Source: Scleropages formosus
Lineage: Eukaryota > Chordata > Actinopteri > Osteoglossiformes > Osteoglossidae
Reading direction: 5' to 3'
Assembly (NCBI RefSeq): GCF_900964775.1
Contig: NC_041824.1
Location: 19,576,246 to 19,640,245, forward strand
DNA length: 64,000 bases
A model generated the notes under the pieces. It made no database searches, had not been told where the DNA came from, and saw only the letters and a program-made list of their open reading frames with translations. This document shows, in pieces, positions 45,303 through 58,089 of the stretch. The position numbers and the translations under genes are program-made. Every line of letters starts with the position of its first letter. Within the stretch, counting starts at the first letter, position 1.

Positions 45303-48300
45303 GCTTAACTTCCAGCTTGCAGGCCACTGAAGCCTCCCCATGGTCATTTTTAGCACGGCATGTGTAGACACCACCATCAAAGCTGCAGGGCTTGCGGATC
45401 TCCAGGCAACACACGCCCTGATTGTTCATCTGCCGGTACTTGGGGTCATCACCAATTATCATCTGGTTCTTCATCCACTCAATTTTAGGCTGCAGAGAAG
45501 GGGAGAATTGAAGGGCAGGTGTTTCAACCATGAAGTGCAGCTGGTGCATTCAGCCCTCTGAACTACTTCACCTTGTATGGGTTAACTGCCTAGGCCATAC
45601 AACATCTCCCAACGCTGAATAAGCAATAGCAATATATCCATGGCCAGCTTAGGAGTCCTCCACCTAGTGGATGTTGTATCTGTTTATTTGTTCTAAGGAC
45701 AATTTCTCCACTTTGTCAGGCAGATCATCTGGAAAGCTGGCAAGCAAGCATGCGGCAGCAAAAGCTTAAAAGTCATGAAGCAGTGTAAGTCCAAAGGTTT
45801 AGAAAAATGACAAAACTGAAAGGAAATTCAAGTGTCAGACAAACAGCATAGAGAAAGAGAAACTAAGATATGCAGTATGTCTGCAATGCATTAAGTTTTA
45901 CAATTCCATACAATTTTTAAAACAGAGAAAAAACTGAAAATGTTCTCAAAGTGTTGGTGGTTGAAGCTTAATGACCTATAACTAAGTAATTACTCATGTT
46001 AAGTACAATGCACATTACTTTGTTACCTGACATTATTTTGCTTTTCATCCATATTAAACTAAATACATTACTTTAAAAGGTTTCAAACAAATTTGATTAT
46101 TATTATTATTATTATGTGGCTTTAAATTTAAAAATTAATGAAATTAGGCTTCAACAGAAATTGAGTGCAGGAGCTCAGGAACGGATTTCTATGAATTGAT
46201 TATTTCTGCCAAAAAAGTGTATATGTGTCTTAATTATATTATATTAAGTTTGCTAAGATGGCTACATAGCATTAGAAAAAGCTTCTTAAATATCATTCTT
46301 TAGAACTTTTGGGAAATGCTCTCTTTAGTTCTTTTTTTCCCACTTAAGTTTGTTTCACAATTCAGCTCTTCCAAACATCTTAACTGTCTTAATATATCTA
46401 GATCATCAAAAAATAAAATTAAATAAGGACAGTAACAACTCATTAAAGCATATGTCATAAATGAATATTTGTGATGAACATGACAAAAAGTTTAATTTTG
46501 CACCATCCAATTACTCTTAGAAACCAATGGACTGAAGGTGAGAAAACTATACAAGCTGAATAAGAGTTGAAACACTGCTGTGTCTTTTTAAACCAGTATA
46601 ATCCATATTTTTCACAGTCCACTGCATCTGTCTTCCAACCAAACTACACACTATCACAACCACATCACAAGTGAAACATAAGTAACTGTCTAGCAATGAC
46701 CTTTTGTGACCTTTCTTTAAGAGCACTATTCATCTAGTTAGTTGAAGCTGGAGTCCTACAAAGTAACTGCTGTGTGTATTGCGCCCTGGTTTGAGTGACA
46801 TATTCATTGCTGGAGAAGCGTGAGAAGTCCCAACATCTTTCCAAGCCGACTGAATTCCTCACCTCCAGAACCATTTGTGGGCTTTGAGTCATGTTCTCTG
46901 GACTGTGAAGAAGCCCTATAAAAGCCCCAACTCTAATAGTTTGGCTGCTGGAAAGACAACCTGCTACTGTGGAGGTGTGAGCAGCTGAAAAATTTGTCCT
47001 GGAGTGTGTCACCAAATGTTTTCCACTACAGCCAAGTCATCTCTCCATGAAGCATAGAGTCTGGGCCCAACTACTGTAGATTTCACACTGAACATGGTTT
47101 GAACCACCAACAGATGGTGATGATGAGCAGCAAAGATTATGAGGACTGGTGTCAAGACACTATGGGAGAGAAGGATTAGTTGCTCGAGACACAACCTCAG
47201 TGTGAACAAAGGCTGTAGAGCAAATAGAATAAAGACCCGCAAAATGGTGTTTGAAAAGAGTGACATTTTGACTCTATGTTGAATTCATCGCATCATAAAA
47301 TGAAAGCAACACCCATCACAAAGTGTGAAGAGAAACAGAACAAGCACCGATAACAAGTGTGAGTTAAGAGGGCAAAAATAGGAATTATAAGAGCCACTTT
47401 GCTGTGAGAGATAGGCACCAAGAAGCCTGTTATCCCACAAGGTATTTCCTGTTATCTCTTTCCATAAACTTATAGGCTCTTCATCAGGTTCAAGTGTGTT
47501 CCCGCATGAGATTAAAAATGTACTATTAATATAGCACAAAGGGCACTCTTTGCATCAGGATACCCTGTTCTTCTGTTAGAGGACAATACATATAAAACCA
47601 CTTATACTGTCAGATCTCTCTTTACTGTTTTTACACTTCAGTGGTCACCTACAGATACATGTGATCACCGATAAATTCCTCAGCATGAACCAATACAGAT
47701 TGGACACACAGGACACAGACAAACAGTGGATGGATTGCAAGTAAAAAGTATGTTATACCATTGTCCAGGAAGGTGGTACTACTTCTACAGCACTGGTCTC
47801 TTGCAGCTGTGTACCTTTCTAGTTTCATAGAGTTGTGTTTCTGCATATATTTCTCTAGATCTGTTAATGAAATACACTTTTATTTTCTTTCAGTTGTGCG
47901 CCACTTTGGAGAAAAGTATCTGCTAATGTAATGTAATGTAATCATGGTTTCACTTTTGAATACTTTGGACATGGTGGAACAAACACTTCACCTGATGCAA
48001 CAGGCAGATGTTCCAAAGACAAAGGGGTGGCTTTGTGCAGATTTTTAGATTGTGCAGACTTCAAAGTGGAGGAACAGGCTATGGGCTGAAGTTTGCTATA
48101 CTTTGTGGGGGTAGGGGAGTGGGGTGGGTCATCGTTGGCCTTGGCATTACTCCCATTTTGTCCCTCGACTTTCTGTTACATCCAACCCAGCTGTCAAGAA
48201 ACCTGACTCTTGGCGTTCCTTGGCACAAGAGACGGGGAAAAACAAGCAGCAGCAGCCAAAGCGAAATGGTAACAAAGTCTGTAATAAAGCATACTTTTCT

Positions 48301-48681
48301 TACCATTGGGCAACTGCAACCATATTTTTGTGCAATGCCTGTTGCATGTGGGTAACAGTCCCTCTTTAATTTACTGAGTATGAAGCCAAGGATGTGGTGG
48401 GCAGTCAGCGAAAATTAGATGAAATCACTCTGCATCTGGTAATTAGTCTATTCAAGCATTTTATTCCTTCAACATAAAACACCATGTAAGATACCAAAAG
48501 AGGCAGTAAGATGCCTCCTTGATAATTATGATTAAGACCTTTACCTTGGGGAACCCCCTCACAGAGCAGAGAAGCTTGGTGGTGTAACCCACAGTGGCAG
48601 ACCTGTCAGTAAGAGCCGTGGTGAATTTCGGGGCCTCGCCAAAGTCATGTTCCTTGTATTCGGGAGGCTCGTAGACAATGC
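45303..48681 (-). CDS. mybph: mybph C-terminal Ig domain exons (C10-like)
   Basis: Exon 48681-48545 reads [20 protein letters not shown] and ends VRGFPK. Exon 45489-45303 continues [18 protein letters not shown] to [18 protein letters not shown] and LEVK. In the family this Ig domain carries the main light-meromyosin binding. The 2.9-kb intron between them shows no gene. Confidence 0.88.
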
Positions 48682-50059
48682 CTAGGAGAAATCAACCAAT
48701 CACAATCATGGCTGATGCTTGAGCAGGGGACTAAGAAGAAGGTAGCTGAGCCAAACATCCTGGCAGGCTGAAAAGCTATATTCCCCATTCAGAATTGATT
48801 TGATTTCATGTAAGGGTGTCTGGCTCTCAGTCCAAGGTATTAAAAAAAAAAAAAAAAAAAAAACATCTGGCTCCACCTACACGTGTGAGTGTCAGGGGTG
48901 CTGGCTTTAACCATTCTTCAGATGACTAAACTGTCAGTCAGTTCAGCATGGAAAATGTGCTGATGATTGACAAACCATACCTGAAAATGTGTATTTGATA
49001 TCAGTGTAATGCATTTATCATCGAGTATTTCAGCAAATCTTAGGTACCTGTGTAGGTGTCATACTGCAGAAGGTAAACCTGAAAAAATACCGAAAGTGAA
49101 GGACATTCATTCCCACAAACAGCAAAAATCCTTTAGCTGTTATTGTGCTTGAAGAAGGGAGTCCCTTGACTACAGTGAAACATCCCAAAGCTTTGAGACA
49201 CCCATCTTTCTTTGTTTTGCATAGAATTTCATGATATACTTATTTCTTCAAACCTCTCATGGCTTGCTTCTGTTGGGACTGGTATCTGGGCTTAAGGAAA
49301 CACAGACACACACACATTGTCTGAACCGCTTGTCCCATATGGGGTCGCGGGGAGCCGGAGCCTAAACCAGCAATACAGGGCGAAAGGCTGTAGGGGGAGG
49401 GGACACACCCAGGACGGGACACCAGTCCGTCGTAAGGCACCCCAAACGGGACTCGAACCTCGGACCCACCAGAGGGCAGGACCCGGTCCAACCCACTGCA
49501 CCACCGCACCCCCCTCATTTATGGAAACACAATTCTGAATATACTCTACTCAGAGCACTGTTGTAATACTAGAATAATGTTGCCGGAATGTGAACTGTTT
49601 TCTGAGATGTCATCTGTAGAATTCTGTGATACCTGCCTTTCTTCGGCTGTGCTACACAGTGCTTCCAGAAATCCAGGAAGAGTAGTCACTGCATGCAATG
49701 AAAGCAGCTCAGCCTCACCTGTTTTCTGAATTCTTGCCGCAGTCTTTGTGACAGAAGCTTGCTCACTCCTTCCAACCTTGTTTTCAGAGAAAACTCTGAA
49801 GGAGTAGGAGTTGCCCATGATGAGGTCAGAGACGGTGGCATTCAATTGGTGGTAGTGCTCCAAGACAGTAAACCACTCCTGTTTGGGAGAGATAATGACC
49901 TGTAAGACCATTGATCTGAGATCAACAAGGATTTGGAGAACCAAGCTCTGGTCAATGGAAATGAACATGTGCTGCACTCTGGTGTACAGCAACATAACAA
50001 TGTTTTAGCCATTCCTTTGAAAAGTGGAACAGGACACAAGGGTGTTCATTTAATCTATC

Positions 50060-50108
<49 letters not shown>

Positions 50109-53100
50109 TTTGAAGATGCTTAACTCTAAAGCACCTTACAATCTCAAGTATACAGTAGTGCATATTCAACAACTTAAAACTTCAAAATTTAGACACAGAA
50201 TACTTAAAGTCCAGTTTGTTTATTCTGTTCCACTGTTTTACAGGTACATATTACCTGTGATAGCTCATAAATGTAATTCTTGAAGTATATCCCTTAGCAA
50301 TGACTGCATCCTATTGTAATAGGACTGCAATACCTCAGGGCTCCATCAAGAGATACAGAAAGTATTCAGTTGTACTTCATTCTTATTTGTGTGGTTGGTA
50401 GGGACTGGAAAATTGCTTAGTAGGTATAAGACATGCTGTGCAATAACAATTAAAACAAAAAACTGTAGATATCAGGGTAAGGGCTGGGTGTGTAGTAAGA
50501 GTACTTAATTTTGTGTTGCTGTCTCTCTTTCCATCTTAACTACAGCAGTTACAAAGTTTTACAGAAGAACTTCTGTAGAAAACAGTCCAATGTCAAGACT
50601 GCAATTATAACAGCATGTGTAAGTTTTTACACATGCTCTTTCATTCCAAGTGAAAATCTTTGCCACATCTCTCTTATGTTATCAAGCGCCAGTATTTTTC
50701 ATCCAAGAGCCTCCAAGGCAGCAGTGTCTTTGAGACATTTTGGTGTCAGGACCCCTGGGCTCCCTAGAGGGGTTGTCAGGACAAGGACATCTGTTACTTG
50801 TCTTAAACGACCTTACAAGCCTAGGCTGACATGGGAATAGCCATATACAGTGATGAGACTGTATGTGCCACCCCACCCCTTCACTTCCCCCAATCAACCC
50901 TTCCCACACCAGGTTTAGACTTACAGACTTGGCAACGGGCTAAATTAGTCCTCATATCAACCTCATGACAGTGCCCAAACCCCCTCCGCCAGTTTATTGC
51001 CACTAGCAGTGCAAAAGCTGGCTGGGCCAGGTTCCTGTCAGTGCTTGCAGGAAGACAATCAGTCATACCCCTAAAAAGCTTTGCTGCCCCTTCCACACGC
51101 TCCAGTCGATCTCAAATCAAAACTGACCCACCTCTTAATCCTTGACCCTAAAACCAGAGCGGGAGAGTGCTGGCGGGCATGGGCTACATCAAAAGCAAGC
51201 ACCCTGTGCTGGTGTGGGGTAAGCAAATACACCATGTGGTACTGCTGCAAAGTCTGAAAGGATTCGTCAAGTCAGCTTTCTGTTCCATAGAAACATTTCC
51301 TTGACGTCTTCACACGAGGTTTAATAATAAATGCCCCTGTTCTGGAAATGTCACTGTGTTAGCAGGTTTTGTGTGACTGTTCTAGGACGCCTGGATGCCT
51401 GTGGCTCAGGGCTCTTTTTTTCTTGTGGGGCCATGTATGTTGTAAAGTGAGACTCTTGCATGTAGAAGAGTTTTCACTACTGTACACCCTTGCAGATTCT
51501 GTATGAACTGGTAATTTACCTTTTCACAATAAATGAAATAGCTTGAGGTATTCATTATTTAACCTATCTCAATAATATTTTTTTAATGAATTCTTAATAT
51601 ATTTTAAAATAAAAAATGAAAGGGTGTCAAAGTGATGCAATTATAGAAAATGTAGTGAGGAAAACAGTAAAGTATCAGGATACCCCAGTCTTTTTGTCAG
51701 ACTTCTGGACAGCGTATCCGGTGATTTCCGTGTTTCCACTGTCTTTGGGTGGGGTCCATTCCAGAGCAGCATTGAATCCCCAAGTATCCACTATCTTAAT
51801 GCTGGTTGGAGGTCCAGGAAGCTCTGCAAAGAAACAAGGAGAAATAGTACCCTGTCAGAGACCAAGAGTCATGCAGGAAGGCAATTTTAGAACCGCACCT
51901 ACACAATCACAATGTGTTTAGCATCCACATGTGATCGTGATAATTTTGTAGCATAATTGATGCTTTTATCCAAAGCAATTTAAAGCATTTAAAAAACTGA
52001 ATGTTTAAGCAATTTACATTTACATTTATTTCAGATTAAATTCCTGTCTCAAGTGTAAAACGGAAAGGTCCATCACGAGGTTTCAACCAGCAACTTTCAG
52101 ATAATAGGTCTGAGTCTAAATCCATCATGCCATCTGCATCAGAGACCCCACAATTTCATACTTTCAACCATTTACACAGCTTGACAGATGATAAGGATAT
52201 TAAAGTTGAGAGGTTTTTGTGGCAGGTTCCGTCCCGGGGTTTGAACAGTTCTTTTATAACCACTCCCTAAGACCAGCTATTCCTATTCAGCAAAGGCAAC
52301 CGATGTTTTATGCAACCATCATTCATTTCCATACCACAAAAACCACACAGATGCAATCATTAAAACAGCATCGTCACTCAAGTTATACTCACCAACTATC
52401 TGAATGGTGATGGTAACCTTGTCCTCAAAGCTGTCCACCTTGACACACATCTCATACTTGCCAGAGTCATCCCTCTCAGCCTTGCGAACGAAAAGGATGC
52501 TGTCCTTGTTAGTGTTGCGCACGTTGGCCTTCTTTGGATCCAGGGGCTGGCCATCCTTGGTCCAAGTCACCACAGGCTTGGGTTTGCCCTGCATATGACA
52601 GGAATGCCTTTTTTTATCTCAAACACATGATGAAACCAGCAGCTTCTTGACTGAAAAGATTTATGCTCAAAGTAAACTATTACAGGATAGGGAAATGCAT
52701 GTGGCATAGATTGTGCAGGAATGCTTACATTGAATGGGATGACAAGGTTGACCTGCTCACCAACTTGTTTGACAAGCCTTGCCCTCAAGAAGCGAGGCAG
52801 GCGGATCTTGGGACGATCTGTGAGGAAAGAAAGAATGGGAATCTTCAAATAGATTCTGTCATGTGAAACATGTGGTTCTAAGTAAAGTCTATTTGACTGA
52901 GTTTGTGTGTGGCTGCACTGCGATGGACTGGCATCCCATCCAGTATGTACCCTTGACTTGCTTATGTAACATGGTCATTACTCTAAAATCTCTAACGTTT
53001 CAATGCATATGTAATTGCCTTGCAGTGCATGCTAAGAATGACAGACCATTGGCCCTTAAATAGCCATGTCTTCATGCTGGTGTTTGTGAGGAACACATGT

Positions 53101-56100
53101 AGAGCAGCTAAAATTAAATTGTACATTCGTATGGCTTTTATGAGCCGTACTCTAAAAGTCAATAAATAACATGGACAATCTGAATAAAGTCAGGAGGAAA
53201 ACTGTTTGTTGATTAATAGTCTCTAGAAAGGGTTAATCTAAAAATAATGATTTATCTTTAATACTGTTTTCCTATTTGGGATAACCAGACCGTTGGTTCT
53301 GTGGTCTCCATAGTCTTAGCAAACAACTGAAATACAAAGTGGGAGCACGGGGTCTTCCCTCCCTTGTGGTTGCACAGCCACAACACTGCTGCTGGAATTC
53401 CATGCACCCTGCCTCCATCCACACATGTCTCTATCACTCTACAGGGAATACCGGCACCTCCCCCCCGTCCCACTGCACATACTGTCCCGACAGGATACTC
53501 AGTAACTCCATAAACCCATGAGCCCTAATCCACACTAATGGTTACACTTCCCAGCTATTTTGCAGGCATGTGTTAGCAAGCTGGACTTTCATTTAATAGT
53601 TTAATTTCCATCCATATCCATTTTTTAATGGATTAATGATGTTTTTACTGAGATCCTATTTGCACATAATGTATAATCAAATACCCACTGGGGATATTGA
53701 TTTAAATATTACCAATTATTAGTCCTGGTATGACAAACTTAATGTTGCACTCATTTCACTAGTGAAATTAGTGCTGATAAACATAGAATCAGGACCAAAA
53801 TATCCTTATGGGAGAAGATAAAGCAGGGATCTTCTGAATCACAGCTGTCAAAAGGAGGGCTGAAAGGCAATCTTATTTTGATATTTAAATTTGTGTTTGA
53901 AAAGTGAATCAATGTCCTTAAGATTCCATCAAGGACACTTTTAATGGCCTGGAAAGCCCATCCATGATTACATACGACTGCCTACTTTTCATATACAGAA
54001 ATAGAAGCTGCATTCGCCAAGACATAACTAAGAATCTGAATCTGGTTGCAGAGAAAACCTTCCACAAATGCTCATCTATTTGGATTATTGAGTCATTTCA
54101 GAGTGGCAAGTATGCCTGGATAACTTATTGGTATAAGGTCTCTTTACTCGGCACTTTGAGCAGATGACCAGTTTAAATGTACACGTCATACTCACAAAGG
54201 GCATTCAGAAAGAAAATTATCTTTGAGCTACTACAGGAAGTTTTTATTCAAGAAAAAGATAAGGTAATTCAATATTTTTAAAAATTAAAAAGTACCAACT
54301 GAGCTCAGAGTATGGTTTACATTCCTTTTGTGTGCCTCAACCAGCAGTGTCTGTAAGCTCTTCCAACAATGAGTACCATCTGCCCTCTTTGTCTTGTAAG
54401 GGCATGATTCATGTCACAAGTGTTAATGTTCATAATTTAATGCTGATGAGAGCCCATGTCAGCGCTAGGCGCTGAATTTACATACACGCAGCTGCAAAGC
54501 CCATTGAGCATGGACACCATTGCCAGAAGACGGTGCCGCGACCACCCCCCCCTAAATTTGATCTGGCTTGATGGCAGAAGCCACCTGAGAGCAGTTGTGA
54601 AGGCCTTCTCTGTCTATCCTGGCATGGCAGGGCAACCTTATTTACAAACATTTTTAATAATATCCAACGTGATGAAGTATAACACAACCTGAAAACAATT
54701 TACAGTGCTCCCTAACTGTGGATTACATAAGGGTTCCAGCTCTGCTTTTGGCCTTTGAAAAGCAAGGCTTTGCCAAGAAGTGCCCATCATAATATATCTG
54801 GAAACATTTGTAATGCTTTATGCACATTTACAGACATGACATACAGTAATCATGGAGAGTATAATCTATTTAGAGTTGAGAGATTATTATTTGTGTGCAG
54901 TGTAAAGTAAAATGCATGTGGTGCATGCCAACACAATAGTCTTCAGGGCAACTCCGTGTCCTAAGGGGGTTGCCGCAAGGCACAGTCACTCACCAACCAC
55001 CTCACGTATGTGGACGGGCTCAGACAGGGTGGCAGGATTACTGGGCCCCCCAGCGTTGACTGCCTTCACACGAGCATGCAGCAGGTCACCGGCGGTCAGG
55101 TTCTTGATCACATAGCGGTTGGAAACGATGAGCTCTGGATTTGCCACCACCCAGTCATTTGCTATAAGGAGCAGCAAGCAGACAGTCATCATCCATGTTT
55201 AAAACACGGTATTAATGAACTTTCAGCCTTAACTGGTGTGGTAAAGTTGACAATCAATGTGGTGAAGTTCAAAGTCAAATTAATTCTTTGACATATAGAA
55301 GTGTATCCTGCATCACTGATCATACAAAGGTGTTCATGTAAAAGAAACAATGAAAAGACAGAAAATTCAAACTCAATCATTGCATTATACGTGCATGTTG
55401 TATTTTTTTATATCTAATAACATTTTCCATTTTGCAGCTTAATACTTCAATTGCAAATGGTATTCCAGAACAATCTGTCATTGGTTAAATTTGTAATCTG
55501 ACAGACATCCCCAACTGACATCAGCTCAAGCCTTCTTTCCAAATGTGGGCCTTGCGCATTAAGTGACATGAAGTGAAACACATCCTTCCTGACATCGGAC
55601 AGGAGGACTCGATCTTCTTGCAACTTGCTGAGAACAGGTGCTCTAGACCTGATGATGGAGACACCTGCTTATGCCGCTATGTTTCAAAACGTGTGTCCTT
55701 TAATTTATGATACCTTGCCTGAAAAGTTGCCACTGCACAGATCAAGTTTAAACCAAAAGGAAGTTGACTTTCGCCAGGACATGGGGTACAACACAGATTT
55801 ATATATACACCCTGTTGTACATCGTGTCTAAGCGAGAGTCAGCTTCCTTTTCGTTTAAACGTCTTCCAGTCCTTAGCCAGAGACTGAATTAAAAACTGGA
55901 ACTTACTTTGGTCTTTACAGTATTCCACTGTGTATCCATTCAGGCCAGATTCCCCAATCATTTCTGGAGGTCTCCATTTCAGAGTCAGCGACGTGTCGTT
56001 GACATCCTCCACTGTCAGGTTCAGAGGCTCGCTTGTGGTAACTGGGATTACCAACCAAAGGTAGAAGATGGGTGGAAGTTAACCTCAGGTTCAACACCAG

Positions 56101-57964
56101 GACAAATGGCGTAATGAATAAGTAACACAATTCTGTAGACATTAAACGAATAAAAAAAGCCTGAAAAAAGTGGATTTTCTTTTTTTCAAAAGAAATAATA
56201 AAATTGAATACGTGTTTATGTCCTTAAAAGCCTGACTTGTGAGTGATTTTACCTGCTGGAGGAGGAGGCGTTGGTGCTTTGGGCTCCTCTGCAGCTGGGG
56301 CTGTTGTTCAATGAACATGAAGTTAGTGGCAGATAATACGAAAGAGAACAACAAAGTAGAACCATTTTCTCAATTCCATTAGCTAAAATGCTCAAATCAA
56401 CCATTCTTAAATTTTTTCAAAAGTCTCGTTCTGCCACATGAAAGAAAAACAGGAATGATTCGTTTCTAATTTGAATTGTCTGACAATGGCTTTCCTAAAT
56501 GACATATGGCAAATAAGACAGATGGTTTGTCCTAGGAGTGGTGCTTTACCCTCAGCGGTTGCCTCAGGAGCAACAGGGGCAGCAGCAGCGGCAGCAGTGT
56601 CTTCGGCAGCAGGGGCAGCAGCGGCTAGTATTAATTTTAAATTATAGATATTAAGCAACGACAGAAGCACATAGCTGATTAACCAACATAAACTGAATGG
56701 GCAGAATAGCAAATAAATCAATAAAAAATAAAGAGGCTGACAGCTTCAATAACCTATTGCTGAGAACCACTGACTTCATAAGTCTATTTTTAGTAAGCTG
56801 GGAATGGTCCAACTCTAAATTAAATACCCTATTAGACATTTAGTTCTGGTCAGAATTTCCAATATGACTAATATACATCAGTAATTAAAGTGCAAGATAT
56901 GTTTGATATTACAATAGATACAAAATATGACGGTACAGCATATGTTAAATTTAAATGTGCGATGTTGCGGGATGCAATAAAACACTAAACACACTGAAAG
57001 AGCAGTTTAGGACATTTCGGATAGTTTTGCCATCGATAAATAATGCAGATGTTGGGTGAGGAAATTTACACATGCAAATCATTTGGCGGAATAGCAACTT
57101 GTTAGGTATTATGAGGGACCAAAATATATCAGTAATAGTTTTCAATGGAGTTACAGACCAACATAAAGCTTTCTTGAACCCTGGCAGGGGGTGCCCCCAG
57201 CCTTGTTATAATGAAAGGAAGAATTATTATCATTAATTAAATTGCATTTAATCTTGAAAAGTAGTCTCTGATGAGGAATCATGCTTATAAAACCATTATC
57301 CTGATGTGTTAACGATGCTTACAGTTACACTGAAACTTCTCAGGAAAGCAGGGCAAAGCACTGCAAGCTGTCCGGCCTGAAATGAGACCTAGTACCAGCC
57401 AGGGGCTCCTTGCTGCAGCAGCTCATGTTACATACTTCACGAGCAACAGCTACATGTAAGTGTCTGAGATCAAATGAACATGCAACACAGCCACAATGGA
57501 CACACACTGATCTCTGGACCTGTTGAAAAGGAGCAGCTAGAGTGAAGAACTCTAATGACATTTTTGAGGTGGTTATAGAAATAAATACCATGTTCAGCAT
57601 CTTCAACTGAGCTGACAAGTATTCAGTGTTAAACCGCTACTACTAAATATTATGTGAATAATTATTATATTGCATTAATAAAGAAAAGTAAGCCAACCTT
57701 GTATTCCGCAAGTGCCAGAAGAATTGAAATAACTGGCTTGGGTGTTTAGATGGCTCTTGTGGATGATGCTTTACCTTCTGCAGGAGCCGCTGCAGGGGCC
57801 TCCTCGGGTGCAGGAGCGGGAGCTGGCTCAGCTGGAGCTGGTTCTGCCGGAGGTGCGGCTGGAGCGGGTTCGGGTGCCGGGGCAGGAGCACTGGGCTTCT
57901 CCTCCACCTTTGGGGGTGCCTTCTTGGCAGGAGATTTCTTTATGGGAGCTGGTTTGGCTGGCAT
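45303..57964 (-). CDS. mybph: Myosin-binding protein H (11 coding exons seen, last exon not located)
   Basis: Sarcomeric thick-filament protein of the myosin-binding protein C/H family in skeletal muscle. Coding exons in order: 57964-57775, 56624-56550, 56300-56253 (Pro/Ala/Lys-rich N-terminus, [19 protein letters not shown]), 56041-55907 and 55161-54994 (FnIII, C7-like), 52817-52729 and 52588-52393 (Ig, C8-like), 51823-51684 and 49878-49719 (FnIII, C9-like), 48681-48545 and 45489-45303 (Ig, C10-like). Phases agree throughout, giving about 508 residues. Human MYBPH is of similar size with the same FnIII-Ig-FnIII-Ig layout and the conserved strings EWFTVLEHY and [11 protein letters not shown]-like EAPxFTxxL. 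The short N-terminus excludes full MyBP-C. The last seen exon ends LEVK plus one base before GTAAGT, so a few C-terminal residues lie on an unseen exon. Confidence 0.9.
48841..48863 (+). repeat. Poly-A run
   Basis: 23 consecutive A in the mybph intron between the C9-like and C10-like exons. No clear element body was identified upstream. Confidence 0.8.
49297..49515 (-). repeat. tRNA-derived SINE in mybph intron
   Basis: Near-consensus reverse copy between the exons at 48681 and 49719. Confidence 0.9.
50065..50104 (+). repeat. (AT)n microsatellite
   Basis: About 20 AT units in an mybph intron. Confidence 0.9.
57775..57964 (-). CDS. mybph: mybph exon 1: Pro/Ala-rich N-terminal region
   Basis: 63 codons from ATG at 57964. 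The exon is a low-complexity run of Lys, Pro, Ala and Glu with [12 protein letters not shown]-like repeats. The start is the first ATG after the promoter, with CACC before it (good initiation context). Exons 2 and 3 extend the Ala/Pro-rich region by 41 codons. Confidence 0.85.
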
Positions 57965-58030
57965 GGTGCTTGAGAACCGTAAGAGACAGCCAGTCCTGTG
58001 GATAAAAATTTCCCAGGAGGGTTCTTAAAT

Positions 58031-58087
58031 TTATATAGCCGGTGACTAGCGCCTAGGAACTCCACCCCTTCGACACTTTATATATAG
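58031..58087 (-). promoter_or_regulatory. mybph: mybph core promoter: TATA box and MEF2-like site
   Basis: On the minus strand CTATATAA lies at 58038-58031, about 67 bp before the start codon, and CTATATATAA at 58087-58078, which fits the MEF2 consensus YTA(A/T)4TAR. A muscle gene with a short unspliced leader is consistent with this. Confidence 0.5.
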
Positions 58088-58089
58088 CA

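Noticed and set aside
45292-45303. Possible C-terminus KRKS-stop of mybph by reading through the last donor
   Set aside because: The site AAGC/GTAAGT is a good donor, and family members end a few residues later on another exon. Intron retention is possible but not favoured.
46734-47540. Three adjacent minus-strand reading frames in an mybph intron that might be a nested gene or transposase
   Set aside because: No recognisable transposase or domain motifs, no terminal repeats seen, and frames change without splice signals. Nothing supportable.
48008-48369. Plus-strand reading frames of about 80-115 codons in an mybph intron
   Set aside because: Low resemblance to any family and overlapping in several frames and both strands, as expected by chance.
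57750-58028. Plus-strand frame rich in Ala and Gly overlapping mybph exon 1
   Set aside because: It is the antisense shadow of the Pro/Ala-rich N-terminal exon.
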